Origin: Melioribacteraceae bacterium
GTDB taxonomy: Bacteria; Bacteroidota; Ignavibacteria; Ignavibacteriales; Melioribacteraceae
DNA: 64,000 bases
Reading direction: 5' to 3'
Assembly: GCA_016927595.1 (NCBI GenBank)
Contig: JAFGMI010000037.1
Span: 1 to 64,000, forward strand
A model generated the notes under the pieces. The model did no database searches and was not told where the DNA came from. It saw only the letters and a list, made by a program, of their open reading frames with translations. Numbering within the stretch: position 1 is the stretch's first letter; every line of letters begins with the position of its first letter. Position numbers and translations under genes: made by a program. Of this stretch, positions 27,857 to 36,976 are shown piece by piece.

Positions 27857-29356
27857 ATGGACACGAAATATTTAATAGGATATGATATTGGCAGCTCGTC
27901 AATAAAAGCAAGTATAATAAATGCATTTACAGGCGAAACAATTTATTCAACTTTTTCACCCAAAGAAGAGATGAGCATTGATTCCCCCGAGATCGGCTGG
28001 GCTGAGCAGGATCCTGAAGTATGGTGGAATCATTTGGTAACTGCAACTCATGAGATGACGCAAAATTGTGAGATTGATAAAACAGCTATCAGCGGAATAG
28101 GAATATCCTACCAGATGCACGGACTTGTTTTAATTGATAAGGATAAAAAAGTATTACGCCCTTCAATTATCTGGTGCGACAGCAGAGCAGTCGAATATGG
28201 CGACAAAGCATTCGGCGAACTTGGTAATGAATATTGTCTTTCAAATCTGCTTAACTCCCCCGGCAATTTTACAGCCTCGAAACTTAAATGGGTAAAAGAG
28301 AACCAACCGGAAATTTATAATGATATATATAAAATTCTGCTTCCAGGAGATTATATAGCTCTTAAACTGACCGGGGAAGCAAGGACTACCATTTCGGGAC
28401 TATCGGAAGGAGTTTTCTGGGACTATAAAAAGGCAGATATCTCCACCGGACTGTTGGAATATTATGGATTAAAGAAAGAACATATTGCCGATATTGTCCC
28501 TACCTTCGGAATACAAGGCAGATTAACCGATGATGCTGCTGCAGAATTAAGCCTGGTGCCTGGAATAATAATCGGTTACAGAGCAGGCGATCAGCCGAAT
28601 AATGCTTTTTCGCTTAATGTGCTTAATCCAGGAGAAGTAGCTGCTACAGCGGGCACATCGGGAGTTATTTATGGTGTAACCGATAAAATCACATACGACC
28701 CGCAATCACGTGTTAACAGTTTTGCCCATGTAAATTATTCGAAGGACAATCCGATTCTTGGTGTGCTGCTCTGCATAAACGGTACAGGCATACTTAACAG
28801 CTGGATGCGCGGGACTATTCTTGATAAGAAGTACTCTTATCATGAAATGAATGAACTTGCTGAGAGTGTTCCGATTGGTGCAGACGGACTAATGACAATT
28901 CCTTTTGGCAACGGCGCTGAACGGGTTTTGGCTAATAAGGATGTGAGGGCACAATTTGTCGGTTTCAATTTTAACAAACATAAAACTGCACATATATTCA
29001 GATCGATTCAGGAAGGTATTGTTTATTCTTTCAAATACGGACTGGACATAATGCACGAAATGGGTCTGAATGTGAGTGTAGTCAGGGCTGGCAATGCTAA
29101 TATGTTCCTGAGTCCACTTTTCTGCGAAGCATTATCAAACACCTGCAATATCTCGATAGAACTTTACAACAGCGATGGTTCAATTGGAGCCGCAAGGGGC
29201 GCGGGTGTTGGTGCCGGAATTTATAAAGATTTATCCGAAGCATTTAACGGTTTCGAAAAAATAAGGACGTATACACCGGATAAACAAAAAGTTGAATTAT
29301 ATACAGCTGTTTATAAAAAATGGGAAATGCACCTGAATAATATTCTGAAAAACTAA
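27857..29356 (+). CDS. xylB: Xylulokinase (FGGY kinase)
   Basis: 499 residues. FGGY-family kinase that would phosphorylate D-xylulose to xylulose 5-phosphate for the pentose phosphate pathway. The reading frame extends 39 codons upstream, but I chose the ATG at 27857 because it follows AAAGGA and starts the canonical first phosphate loop YLIGYDIGSSSIKASI. Other landmarks are QDPEVWWNH, GIGISYQMHGLVLIDKD (substrate-contacting MHG), IIWCDSRA, GDYIALKLTG, and the ATP-site region VRAGNANMFLSPLFCEALSN. It is the only plus-strand gene within the saccharolytic part and is divergent from GH43. Xylulose is the best fit, though other FGGY substrates cannot be excluded. Confidence 0.85.
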   Translation: MDTKYLIGYDIGSSSIKASIINAFTGETIYSTFSPKEEMSIDSPEIGWAEQDPEVWWNHLVTATHEMTQNCEIDKTAISGIGISYQMHGLVLIDKDKKVLRPSIIWCDSRAVEYGDKAFGELGNEYCLSNLLNSPGNFTASKLKWVKENQPEIYNDIYKILLPGDYIALKLTGEARTTISGLSEGVFWDYKKADISTGLLEYYGLKKEHIADIVPTFGIQGRLTDDAAAELSLVPGIIIGYRAGDQPNNAFSLNVLNPGEVAATAGTSGVIYGVTDKITYDPQSRVNSFAHVNYSKDNPILGVLLCINGTGILNSWMRGTILDKKYSYHEMNELAESVPIGADGLMTIPFGNGAERVLANKDVRAQFVGFNFNKHKTAHIFRSIQEGIVYSFKYGLDIMHEMGLNVSVVRAGNANMFLSPLFCEALSNTCNISIELYNSDGSIGAARGAGVGAGIYKDLSEAFNGFEKIRTYTPDKQKVELYTAVYKKWEMHLNNILKN

Positions 29357-29377
29357 AAGTAGTCTAATAAATCTGTA

Positions 29378-30379
29378 CTAAAGATTATTAATCTCATTCC
29401 ATATATCCGGATGAACCTCGATACCATTTACTGAATTATGCTGAACAGAATTTAACACTCTCTCACCGGGGTATAATACTTCTTTCCGTTCATCAGCCGG
29501 CAATGAGGATTTTACATTAAGTATTATATCGTCAGCAATCATATCAATTTGTTTATACGACATGCTTTTTACTGGATCAAAACAAATAAAAACCTGTGAC
29601 ATCCCCGTATCGATATTTTTAACACCCAGATCATGTGTTGCATTTCCGCCGGATAAAATAGCAGCTATAAGATCAAATAATATTGCAAGTCCGGCACCTT
29701 TCCAGTATCCTATCGGAAGTGCCCGATAAGAATCAAAAATTGCAGCTGCGTTTTCGGTAAGGTTACCTGATTGATCATATCCTCCGGGATAAGGCAGCGG
29801 TCTGTTTTCTCTGCGATAATTTGCGAGCTGACCATATGAATACTGAGATAATGCAAGATCTACAACCACATGCCCTTTCTTTCTCGGTACTGCAAGCGTT
29901 ATTGGATTGTTGCCTATTTTAGGTTCTTTAGATTCCCAGGCGGGCATTATTGGTATTGTGTTTGTCCAGCAGATTAATATGTAGCCTGCCTCGGCTGCTT
30001 TCCACCCGTATGCGCCGGGACGCATCCAGTGATTTGAATTTTTTAATGTGACACAGCCTATACTATATTCTTTTGATAATTCAATTGCTCGGTCTGTAGC
30101 AAACCAGGCATTCAGCGGACCAGGTCCGTAATTAGCATCCCACTGTTCCCATGCTCCGTTAGATCTTATTAATGATGGTTTAGCTCCCGGTCGTACATAA
30201 CCATTTTTAACCATATCAATTAATTCCGGAAAGCGATTCGTTCCGTGTGAAGCTACTCCGGCAAGATTATTTTTTGCCATGATATCAGCACATAGTTCTG
30301 CATCGTCTGATTTAAAACCATTTTTTATAAGTTTGCCAGCTAACAAACTTTTTAGTTCTTCAAATTTTATAATCGGCAT
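29378..30379 (-). CDS. Ldh2/YiaK-family keto-acid dehydrogenase
   Basis: 333 residues of the malate/L-lactate dehydrogenase family that binds NAD(P)H in a non-Rossmann fold. GVASHGTNRFPELIDMV, CVTLKNSNHWMRPGAYG and GNNPITLAVPR are typical of the YiaK (2,3-diketo-L-gulonate reductase) branch. It would interconvert a 2-keto acid and 2-hydroxy acid of a sugar acid. It is the last gene of the uronate operon, 62 bases after the aldo/keto reductase gene. No other yia-type gene is nearby, so its step in uronate metabolism is unassigned. It ends 21 bases from the convergent xylB stop. Confidence 0.8.
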   Translation of the reverse strand: MPIIKFEELKSLLAGKLIKNGFKSDDAELCADIMAKNNLAGVASHGTNRFPELIDMVKNGYVRPGAKPSLIRSNGAWEQWDANYGPGPLNAWFATDRAIELSKEYSIGCVTLKNSNHWMRPGAYGWKAAEAGYILICWTNTIPIMPAWESKEPKIGNNPITLAVPRKKGHVVVDLALSQYSYGQLANYRRENRPLPYPGGYDQSGNLTENAAAIFDSYRALPIGYWKGAGLAILFDLIAAILSGGNATHDLGVKNIDTGMSQVFICFDPVKSMSYKQIDMIADDIILNVKSSLPADERKEVLYPGERVLNSVQHNSVNGIEVHPDIWNEINNL

Positions 30380-30441
30380 GAATGAATTCCGATAAGACTG
30401 ATAAGATTAACAGAATTAAATAATAAATAACCTACTCACGA

Positions 30442-31431
30442 CTAGAAATAGCGTGCATAGATCGTATCAATTTCTGAAATATCATCAGAATCTAAATTAA
30501 TGTTACCCGACTCAGCATTCGAAAGAGTTTGCTCAACAGTTCTCGCACCGCATAATAAATGAGTTATACCTTTTCGGTTAAAAGTCCAGGCAAGAGCTAT
30601 TTGTAATACACCAGTGTTATGCTTATCAGCTATTCTTTCAGATTCTTTGAGCATAGAATTTATTTTAAGGATTGATTCCCTGGAAAAGAGCAATGTATTT
30701 TTCCTTACATCACCATCTGAAAATTCTCTGTCCGGTTTTATTTTCCCGGTTAACAATCCCTGAGCCAGCGGAGAATATGCGAGCAACGCAATATTATTTT
30801 CATAACAGTATTGAGCGTTACCTTCCTCTTCTGCCTTTCTGACAAGCATGCTGTACTTTTCCTGATCAGCATCCAGGGCACCATATCTTTTCATCTGCTC
30901 AACTGTGGCATTGGATGCCCCAATCGCTCTTATTTTCCCTTCCTCTTTTAGTTTAAGGAGTTCCGCCATGGTGTCTTCAATTGGTGTTGTCGAATCCTGC
31001 CAGTGAGTCTGGTAAAGATCAATATAATCTGTCTGAAGTCTTTTTAAACTTCTTTCAATTTCCACACGTATCGATTCCGGTCCGAGATATTTATAGACCT
31101 TGTATTTTGAATCTGATTTTCGCACAGTATCTTCATCAGTATTAAAATAGAAGTCACCTTTTTCGAGATCCCATCTCATACCGCATTTTGTTGCAAGAAT
31201 AATTTTGTCGCGTCTGTCTTCAAGAGCCTTTCCGACAATTTCCTCCGATCTCCCGAAACCATATATAGGAGCTGTGTCGATAAAATTTATACCGGCATCA
31301 ATACTTGCATGAATGGTTTTAATGCTGGTTTCGTCATCTGCTCCTCCCCACATCCAGCCACCCATAACCCACGTACCCAGAGCAATTACGGAAGCATTCA
31401 TATCTGTATTACCAATCCGCCTGTAAAGCAA
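30442..31431 (-). CDS. Aldo/keto reductase
   Basis: 329 residues from a TTG start that lies seven bases after a strong GGAGG. The AKR barrel carries the usual tetrad: Asp and Tyr in FIDTAPIYGFGRSEEIVG, Lys in ILATKCGMRWD, His in YQTHWQDST. C-terminal CGARTVEQTLSNAES binds the NADPH phosphate in this family. It resembles IolS/YajO-type reductases acting on sugar aldehydes or ketoses. Position between kduD and the YiaK-like gene suggests a reduction in uronate or pectic-sugar metabolism; the exact substrate is unknown. Confidence 0.82.
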   Translation of the reverse strand: MLYRRIGNTDMNASVIALGTWVMGGWMWGGADDETSIKTIHASIDAGINFIDTAPIYGFGRSEEIVGKALEDRRDKIILATKCGMRWDLEKGDFYFNTDEDTVRKSDSKYKVYKYLGPESIRVEIERSLKRLQTDYIDLYQTHWQDSTTPIEDTMAELLKLKEEGKIRAIGASNATVEQMKRYGALDADQEKYSMLVRKAEEEGNAQYCYENNIALLAYSPLAQGLLTGKIKPDREFSDGDVRKNTLLFSRESILKINSMLKESERIADKHNTGVLQIALAWTFNRKGITHLLCGARTVEQTLSNAESGNINLDSDDISEIDTIYARYF

Positions 31432-31458
31432 GTTCCCTCCTTATCATTAAGTTTAGAA

Positions 31459-32220
31459 TTACCTTCCCATCCAACCGCCATCTACAGTAACAACCGACCC
31501 ATTTAAATAGTCCGATGCATCCGAGCATAGAAATACAACCGTTCCCATTAAATCTTCGGGAGTACCCCATCTGCCTTGCGGTATTCTATCCAGTATTGCT
31601 TTGTTACGTACAGAATCTTCCCGTAAAGCTTTTGTATTTGCAGTTGCAATATAACCAGGAGCTATTGCATTTACCGTAATGCCTTTCGATGCCCATTCAT
31701 TTGCAAATGCCATAGTAAGTTGTTTAATTCCTCCTTTTGAAGCTGCATATCCTGGCACTGTAATTCCACCCTGAAACGAAAGAAGCGAGGCAATGAATAC
31801 TACTTTTCCGTAGCCTCTCTGAAGCATTTCTTGTCCAATCTCCCTTGTAAGGACAAACTGAGCAGACAGATTAACCTCTATAACTTTATCCCAGTATTCA
31901 TCGGGATGCTCTGCAATGGGTTTTCTGAGAATTGTTCCGGCATTGTTTACGAGTATATCAATTTTAGGGTGTTCAGCTTTAACATTTTTAATAAAATTGT
32001 ACAGGTCATGCCGATCTGAAAAATCACAAACATATGAATAAAAATTTCTTCCGGTTTCCTTTATTAATTTCTCGCTTTCATCAAAATCGCTTTGATACGA
32101 CACAGTTATTATATCGGCTCCTGCCTGTGCAAGTGCGAGTGCGTAATACTGTCCGATGCCCTGGTTACCACCGGTTACCAGTGCAACTTTATCATTGAGC
32201 TTGAACTTATCAAGAATCAT
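31459..32220 (-). CDS. kduD: 2-dehydro-3-deoxy-D-gluconate 5-dehydrogenase
   Basis: 253-residue short-chain dehydrogenase that interconverts 2,5-diketo-3-deoxygluconate and 2-keto-3-deoxygluconate (KDG) with NAD(H). SDR landmarks are VTGGNQGIGQYYA, NNAGTILRKP, and the catalytic Ser-Tyr-Lys in FIASLLSFQGGITVPGYAAS plus KGG. The start MILDKFKLNDKVALVTGG and LRKPIAEHPDEYWDKVIEVN are typical of KduD. It is placed 19 bases after kduI, the enzyme that makes its substrate. Together they take the lyase-derived unsaturated monomer to KDG, for KdgK and Eda. Confidence 0.9.
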   Translation of the reverse strand: MILDKFKLNDKVALVTGGNQGIGQYYALALAQAGADIITVSYQSDFDESEKLIKETGRNFYSYVCDFSDRHDLYNFIKNVKAEHPKIDILVNNAGTILRKPIAEHPDEYWDKVIEVNLSAQFVLTREIGQEMLQRGYGKVVFIASLLSFQGGITVPGYAASKGGIKQLTMAFANEWASKGITVNAIAPGYIATANTKALREDSVRNKAILDRIPQGRWGTPEDLMGTVVFLCSDASDYLNGSVVTVDGGWMGR

Positions 32221-32239
32221 ATTACACTCCGGTTTAATT

Positions 32240-33073
32240 TTATTTTAGTTTATCCATAGGTATCCAGTCCATATCTTCAAATTCCTGATTCTCACCACCC
32301 ATAGCCCAGATGAATGAATAATTTTTTATACCGCAGCCTGCATGCATCGACCAGCTTGTGGAAAGAACTGCCTGCTTATCGCGGATAATTATATGCCTGG
32401 TTTCTTCCGGATCACCCAGAATATGGAACAGTAAAGAATCTTTTTCGATATTGAAATACATATAAACTTCAGAACGACGCTGATGCGTATGAGCAGGCAT
32501 CGTATTCCAGACACTTCCTGATTCAAGTTCCGTCAGTCCCATAACCAGCTGACAGGTAGGCATTGTACCGGGATGAATATATTTATATATAGTTCTTTTA
32601 TTCGCGCTTTCTGTAGTTCCGAGCTTTACTGGCGTGGATTTAGCAAAGCTTACATGAGTGGTAGGGTATTCTGTATGTGCCGGGTAACTGACAAAATAAA
32701 ACTGCGCAGGTTTATTTGCAGTGGAACTCTTGAATTCAATAACCTTAGACCCGCGTCCAATATACAATGCATCTTTATGATTCATTGTGTAAGTTTTTTG
32801 GTCAATTTTAATAGAACCTTTATCGCCTATATTAATAACGCCTATTTCTCTGCGTTGAGTAAAATATTCTGCAGCCATTTCTTTTTTAGATGCTGTTAAT
32901 TTTAACGGCTTTTTGGTCGGTACTGCAGAACCGGTTATTGATCGGTCAATATCCGAATAGACCATCGGGATTTTATTTTTTTGAAACAATGAATCAATTA
33001 AAAAACTATTTCGGATTTCATCAGTCGTCATTTTCCTGAATCCATTTGCATCAGGTGAATATCTTACTTCCAT
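32240..33073 (-). CDS. kduI: 5-keto-4-deoxyuronate isomerase
   Basis: 277 residues, the usual length. KduI isomerises 4-deoxy-L-threo-5-hexosulose uronate to 2,5-diketo-3-deoxygluconate. The cupin zinc site is seen in PAHTHQRRSEVYMYF (two His and Glu), with the fourth ligand in SWSMHAGCG. The N-terminus MEVRYSPDANGFRKMTTDEI and IDRSITGSAVP are family signatures. AGGAG precedes the start. It joins the pectin lyase products to KduD, its immediate neighbour. Confidence 0.95.
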   Translation of the reverse strand: MEVRYSPDANGFRKMTTDEIRNSFLIDSLFQKNKIPMVYSDIDRSITGSAVPTKKPLKLTASKKEMAAEYFTQRREIGVINIGDKGSIKIDQKTYTMNHKDALYIGRGSKVIEFKSSTANKPAQFYFVSYPAHTEYPTTHVSFAKSTPVKLGTTESANKRTIYKYIHPGTMPTCQLVMGLTELESGSVWNTMPAHTHQRRSEVYMYFNIEKDSLLFHILGDPEETRHIIIRDKQAVLSTSWSMHAGCGIKNYSFIWAMGGENQEFEDMDWIPMDKLK

Positions 33074-33112
33074 ATCTAACTCCTGTCATAATTTTAATCT
33101 GTAATAAATTTC

Positions 33113-34564
33113 TTAGACTATATATGTTGATGAAGCTGTATCCCCGCCTCTTCCGGTCCAGTTAGTATGGAAAAATTCGCCCCTGGGTTTATCGATTCTC
33201 TCATACATATGAGCACCAAAATAATCCCTCTGAGCCTGAAGAAGATTTGCCGGAAGTCTTTCGTTTCTGTATCCATCAAAATAGTTCAGGGCTGTTGACA
33301 TCGCCGGAATCCAAATGCCGCTGCTTACTGAAGTGGCAACAACCCTTCGCCATGATTCCTGAGCACTTTCAATTTTCCCCTTGAAGAACGGATCCAGAAG
33401 CAGATTAGTTAAGGCAGGATTTTTGTCGAATGCTTCTTTAATCTTACCCAGAAATACTGATCTTATGATACAACCGCCGCGCCACATCAGAGCTATTCCG
33501 CCGTAATTTAAATTCCAATTAAACTCTTCGGCGGCATATCGCATCAGTACATAACCCTGTGCATACGATACCAGTTTACTTGCATAAAGCGCATTCTTAA
33601 TATCATTTATAAATTGCTTTTTATCACCTTTAAATTCTGGTTTGGGTCCTTTTAATATTCTGGATGCTTCAACCCTGTCGTTCTTCATTGCGGATAAACA
33701 TCTTGCATATACTGCTTCACCGATAAGTGTAAGCGGAATGCCAAGTTCCAGTGAAACAATACCTGTCCATTTGCCCGTTCCTTTCTGACCCGCGGTATCC
33801 AGGATCTTGTCAACAAGCGGCTGACCATCCTCATCCTTAAAGGCAAGAATATCACGGGTAATTTCTATTAAATAGCTGTCCAGGTCGCCTTCATTCCATT
33901 CTTTGAAAACTTCGTGCATATCATTGGCTGACATTCCCAGTAAATCTTTCATAATCTGATATGCTTCGGTTATCAACTGCATATCGCCGTACTCTATCCC
34001 GTTATGTACCATTTTGACGAAATGCCCCGCACCGTTCTCACCTACCCAATCGCAGCAGGGTGTTCCGTCCTCAACTTTTGCAGCAATTGACTGAAAGATA
34101 GGTTTAACATGTTCCCATGCTTCGGGAGAGCCGCCAGGCATAATAGACGGACCTTTAAGAGCCCCTTCCTCACCTCCGGAAACACCGGTACCGATGAACA
34201 GAAAGCCTTTCTCTTCAAGATATTTTGTTCTTCTTATACTGTCCGGGAAATGCGAGTTTCCGCCGTCGATTATTATATCTCCTTCCTCAAGAAACGGAAT
34301 AACCTTTTCTATAAAATCATCAACAGGTTTACCGGCTTTAACCATAAGCATTACTTTTCGTGGTCTCTTTAACTTCTTAATCATCTCTTCTATAGTGTGA
34401 AACCCTATAATATTTTTATCTTTTGCCCTGCCATTAATAAAATTATCTACCTTCTCAACAGTTCGGTTGTAAACTGCAACCGTATATCCATGACTTTCCA
34501 TATTCAGCACTAGATTTTCGCCCATAACAGCAAGACCAACGAGTCCGATATCAGCTTTACTCAT
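33113..34564 (-). CDS. gnd: 6-phosphogluconate dehydrogenase, decarboxylating
   Basis: 483 residues, full length for the long form. It converts 6-phosphogluconate to ribulose 5-phosphate and CO2 with NADP+. The N-terminal Rossmann fold has IGLVGLAVMGENLVLN and VYNRTVEK, where the NRT after the second strand favours NADP. Then come GGNSHFPDSIRRTKYL, GVSGGEEGALKGPSIMPGG, the active-site Lys in HFVKMVHNGIEYGDMQL, and the all-helical C-terminal domain with the tail FHTNWTGRGGDTASSTY. It lies 20 bases after the LarA-like gene inside the uronate operon, not with zwf or pgl. That points to 6-phosphogluconate being formed here from a sugar acid rather than from glucose 6-phosphate. Confidence 0.95.
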   Translation of the reverse strand: MSKADIGLVGLAVMGENLVLNMESHGYTVAVYNRTVEKVDNFINGRAKDKNIIGFHTIEEMIKKLKRPRKVMLMVKAGKPVDDFIEKVIPFLEEGDIIIDGGNSHFPDSIRRTKYLEEKGFLFIGTGVSGGEEGALKGPSIMPGGSPEAWEHVKPIFQSIAAKVEDGTPCCDWVGENGAGHFVKMVHNGIEYGDMQLITEAYQIMKDLLGMSANDMHEVFKEWNEGDLDSYLIEITRDILAFKDEDGQPLVDKILDTAGQKGTGKWTGIVSLELGIPLTLIGEAVYARCLSAMKNDRVEASRILKGPKPEFKGDKKQFINDIKNALYASKLVSYAQGYVLMRYAAEEFNWNLNYGGIALMWRGGCIIRSVFLGKIKEAFDKNPALTNLLLDPFFKGKIESAQESWRRVVATSVSSGIWIPAMSTALNYFDGYRNERLPANLLQAQRDYFGAHMYERIDKPRGEFFHTNWTGRGGDTASSTYIV

Positions 34565-34584
34565 TTTTCGTTACTCCTTTAAAA

Positions 34585-35865
34585 TTATTTTTTGTTCTCA
34601 AATTTATTTTTATATGACCATAATCCTAGAGCAGGATTTGATATATAATATATGCTTTCCCCATCAGGCATTGTATTAAATCCATCTCTCAAATTCTGAA
34701 TATCATATTTTTTCAGCATTGAACTTAAATCTGCATAATTAAAATTCACACTCTCAATTTCCTCCTTCGTAAGGTGACCCGGACAGTATGTAATTTTAAA
34801 CCGGTTTTCAGACGAACCGTGAATCAGATGTGCAGCAGCACTCAGGTTATTACGCAGTTCTTCATTTTCATCAACAAACTTCAGTATTTCAGGAGTTGTT
34901 ACATAACCATATTTTCTGATCAGCCTGTCAATTTCCACATCTTCCCCGAATTCACGCAGTCCGGGTGCAAGTACAATCAACTCTCCATTATCGGCAATTG
35001 CCATCCTGGTTCTGTAGATACTCTTATTGCCGAGCCATGTGCTTTTAAATTCATGAGGATCGAGATATACCACAACCTTGTCTAAAGGTTCATCCAGCAT
35101 TTGAAAATTAACCTTAAGAGATAAATCCGCGGCTAGTTTGAATACTTCGTAATCGTCTCCTATATACAGACCTCTCATAACTAATCTATTTTCATCGTCT
35201 TTCCCGATTACTGTCAGCACATATATAACCGGCAAATGCTTTGCAAAATTATCCGAAGCATAATTCAGTACTTTTCTTACGGGCGTATCAGCTCTGCCCA
35301 TCATTCTCTCAAGACCGTAAACAGCTCCCAGGAAATGACTTTTATTAATGCCATCCTGACCACCTGTGCCTACAAAAATATTTTTGTTGTGGTTTGCCAT
35401 ACCTACTACCTCATGCGGCACGACCTGTCCTATGGAAAGTATTAATTCATGTCCTCCCTGTTCAAGCAGTTTATTAACCTGGGCGGGCCAGCTGTAATTT
35501 ACCTTACCCTCAGAGACATCATAAACAAATTCTTCAGGTACAATACCGAGTGTAACAAGATCCTCTTTCCACTTGTGTACCCTGAATAAATCTCGTGGGA
35601 TGTTGCCGAACATTTCTTCAATCTCGTTTTCACTCATAGGAGAGTGGGTTCCCAAAGCAGGCAGTATATCGGTTAATTTGTCGCTGTAATATTCATAAAC
35701 ATATCGTGTCAGTTTGCCTGCCATTGAGTGATATCTTGTAAAATCCGGAGGGATTGCAAGCACTTTTTTTCTGTTTCCCAGTTTTTCGAGAGAGGAAAAC
35801 AGCCCTTCTTTTATCTCATTTTGACTTAAGGAAATATTTTCAGAACCTTTCGCAAAATATATCAT
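34585..35865 (-). CDS. LarA-superfamily nickel-pincer epimerase, candidate mannonate/gluconate 2-epimerase
   Basis: 426 residues of the LarA (DUF2088) family, whose known members racemise or epimerise 2-hydroxy acids with a nickel-pincer nucleotide cofactor. The family residues are all present: Asp41 and Arg44 in PPDFTR, His74 in ALGTHSPM, His151 in VPHEVVGM, Lys161 in ANHNKNIF (the lysine that holds the cofactor in LarA) and His177 in NKSHFLG (the nickel ligand). The spacing from the second His to Lys (10) and to the third His (26) equals that in LarA. Its start overlaps the kinase stop as ATGA, and gnd follows after 20 bases. With uxuB making mannonate upstream and gnd using 6-phosphogluconate downstream, epimerisation at C2 between mannonate and gluconate is the best inferred activity. 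A lactate racemase role fits the operon poorly. Confidence 0.85.
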   Translation of the reverse strand: MIYFAKGSENISLSQNEIKEGLFSSLEKLGNRKKVLAIPPDFTRYHSMAGKLTRYVYEYYSDKLTDILPALGTHSPMSENEIEEMFGNIPRDLFRVHKWKEDLVTLGIVPEEFVYDVSEGKVNYSWPAQVNKLLEQGGHELILSIGQVVPHEVVGMANHNKNIFVGTGGQDGINKSHFLGAVYGLERMMGRADTPVRKVLNYASDNFAKHLPVIYVLTVIGKDDENRLVMRGLYIGDDYEVFKLAADLSLKVNFQMLDEPLDKVVVYLDPHEFKSTWLGNKSIYRTRMAIADNGELIVLAPGLREFGEDVEIDRLIRKYGYVTTPEILKFVDENEELRNNLSAAAHLIHGSSENRFKITYCPGHLTKEEIESVNFNYADLSSMLKKYDIQNLRDGFNTMPDGESIYYISNPALGLWSYKNKFENKK

Positions 35866-36941
35866 CGCTTTACTCTCGCATTACCTTCCCAGATACTCCA
35901 AACCATTTCTTCATCTGCAGGAACAGCATAATCGGTCAGGAATGTTGTAGCTAATGCTCCGGTAGCCCAACCGAATTGTATCCATTTTTCGGGAGCCCAG
36001 TTTTTCAGAATACCATACAGCAGACCGCCTACAAATCCATCACCGCCTCCTATTCTATCAAGCACACTTATTTCACGCGGCATAACCAGATGCCAGTTTT
36101 CATCTTCGAGCATTATTCCGCCCCACATATGTTTATTTACGCTGATAACTTCTCTGAGCGTTGTTGCAAAAACTTTTGCGTTTGAATACTTTTGCTTAAC
36201 TCTGCTTATCATTTCTTTAAAGCTCTCAATTTTCGCTTCAATATTCTCTCCACCAGGTTCAGGACCTTCTATCCCGAGACAAAGCTGGAAATCTTCTTCA
36301 TTACCAACAAGTATATCTGATAGAGAAGCTATTTCGGCGAATGCTTCGCTTAATTCTTTTTCTCTTCCCTTCCAGAAAGAAGCTCGGTAGTTCAGATCGA
36401 AAGAAATGGCTGTACCGTGTTGTTTTGCTTTTCTGGAAATTTCGAGACAAAACTGACTGGTTTCCGGCGAGAGTGCTGCAATTAATCCCGATAAGTGGAC
36501 AATCTGTACTCCTTCATCAGCGAAAATTCTGTCTAAATCGAAATCCTTAACATTCAATGTCCTTCCTACTTCTCCTGCTCTATCATTATGAACTCTGGGA
36601 CCTCTGCTTCCTGAACCGCTGTCTGCAATATTAAATTGATGGCGATAACCCCAGGGACCGCCCTGCTCAACTTCAGGTCCTTCGTAATCCATGTTTCTGC
36701 TTTTAAGATTGCTTTTTATCAATTTCGATATCGGACTGCCCTTCACGAAAGCAGTTAAAACTTTTACCGGCATACCTAAAAAGGAAGCAATACTGGCAAC
36801 ATTAGTTTCTGCGCTTGTAGTCTGCATTCTGAAAGTTTCGCTGCTATGGACCGGTTGTCCATCTATAGGTGAAATTCTAATTCCGATGCTCGTGGGCACC
36901 AGGATGGAGTACTTACAATTCTGTTTTAATTTAATTCCCAT
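35862..36941 (-). CDS. PfkB-family sugar(-acid) kinase, divergent
   Basis: 359 residues of the ribokinase/PfkB family. The ATP and catalytic motif is intact (LDRIGGGDGFVGGLLYG, with catalytic Asp in GGGDG). The usual N-terminal GG-x-N-A sugar-binding motif is altered to TTSAETNVASIASFLG, unlike the GGGEANVAVAL of the KdgK encoded at 51189-52223. Thus the cell has a standard KDG kinase elsewhere, and this enzyme may use another acid. Lying between uxuB and the LarA-like gene and before gnd, it is a candidate gluconate kinase producing 6-phosphogluconate. The alternative is a second KDG kinase. It has an AAAGGAA ribosome site and a 4-base ATGA overlap downstream. Confidence 0.82.
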   Translation of the reverse strand: MGIKLKQNCKYSILVPTSIGIRISPIDGQPVHSSETFRMQTTSAETNVASIASFLGMPVKVLTAFVKGSPISKLIKSNLKSRNMDYEGPEVEQGGPWGYRHQFNIADSGSGSRGPRVHNDRAGEVGRTLNVKDFDLDRIFADEGVQIVHLSGLIAALSPETSQFCLEISRKAKQHGTAISFDLNYRASFWKGREKELSEAFAEIASLSDILVGNEEDFQLCLGIEGPEPGGENIEAKIESFKEMISRVKQKYSNAKVFATTLREVISVNKHMWGGIMLEDENWHLVMPREISVLDRIGGGDGFVGGLLYGILKNWAPEKWIQFGWATGALATTFLTDYAVPADEEMVWSIWEGNARVKR

Positions 36942-36976
36942 TCTATTCCTTTATACTTGTGTCTGTTAATAATTAT

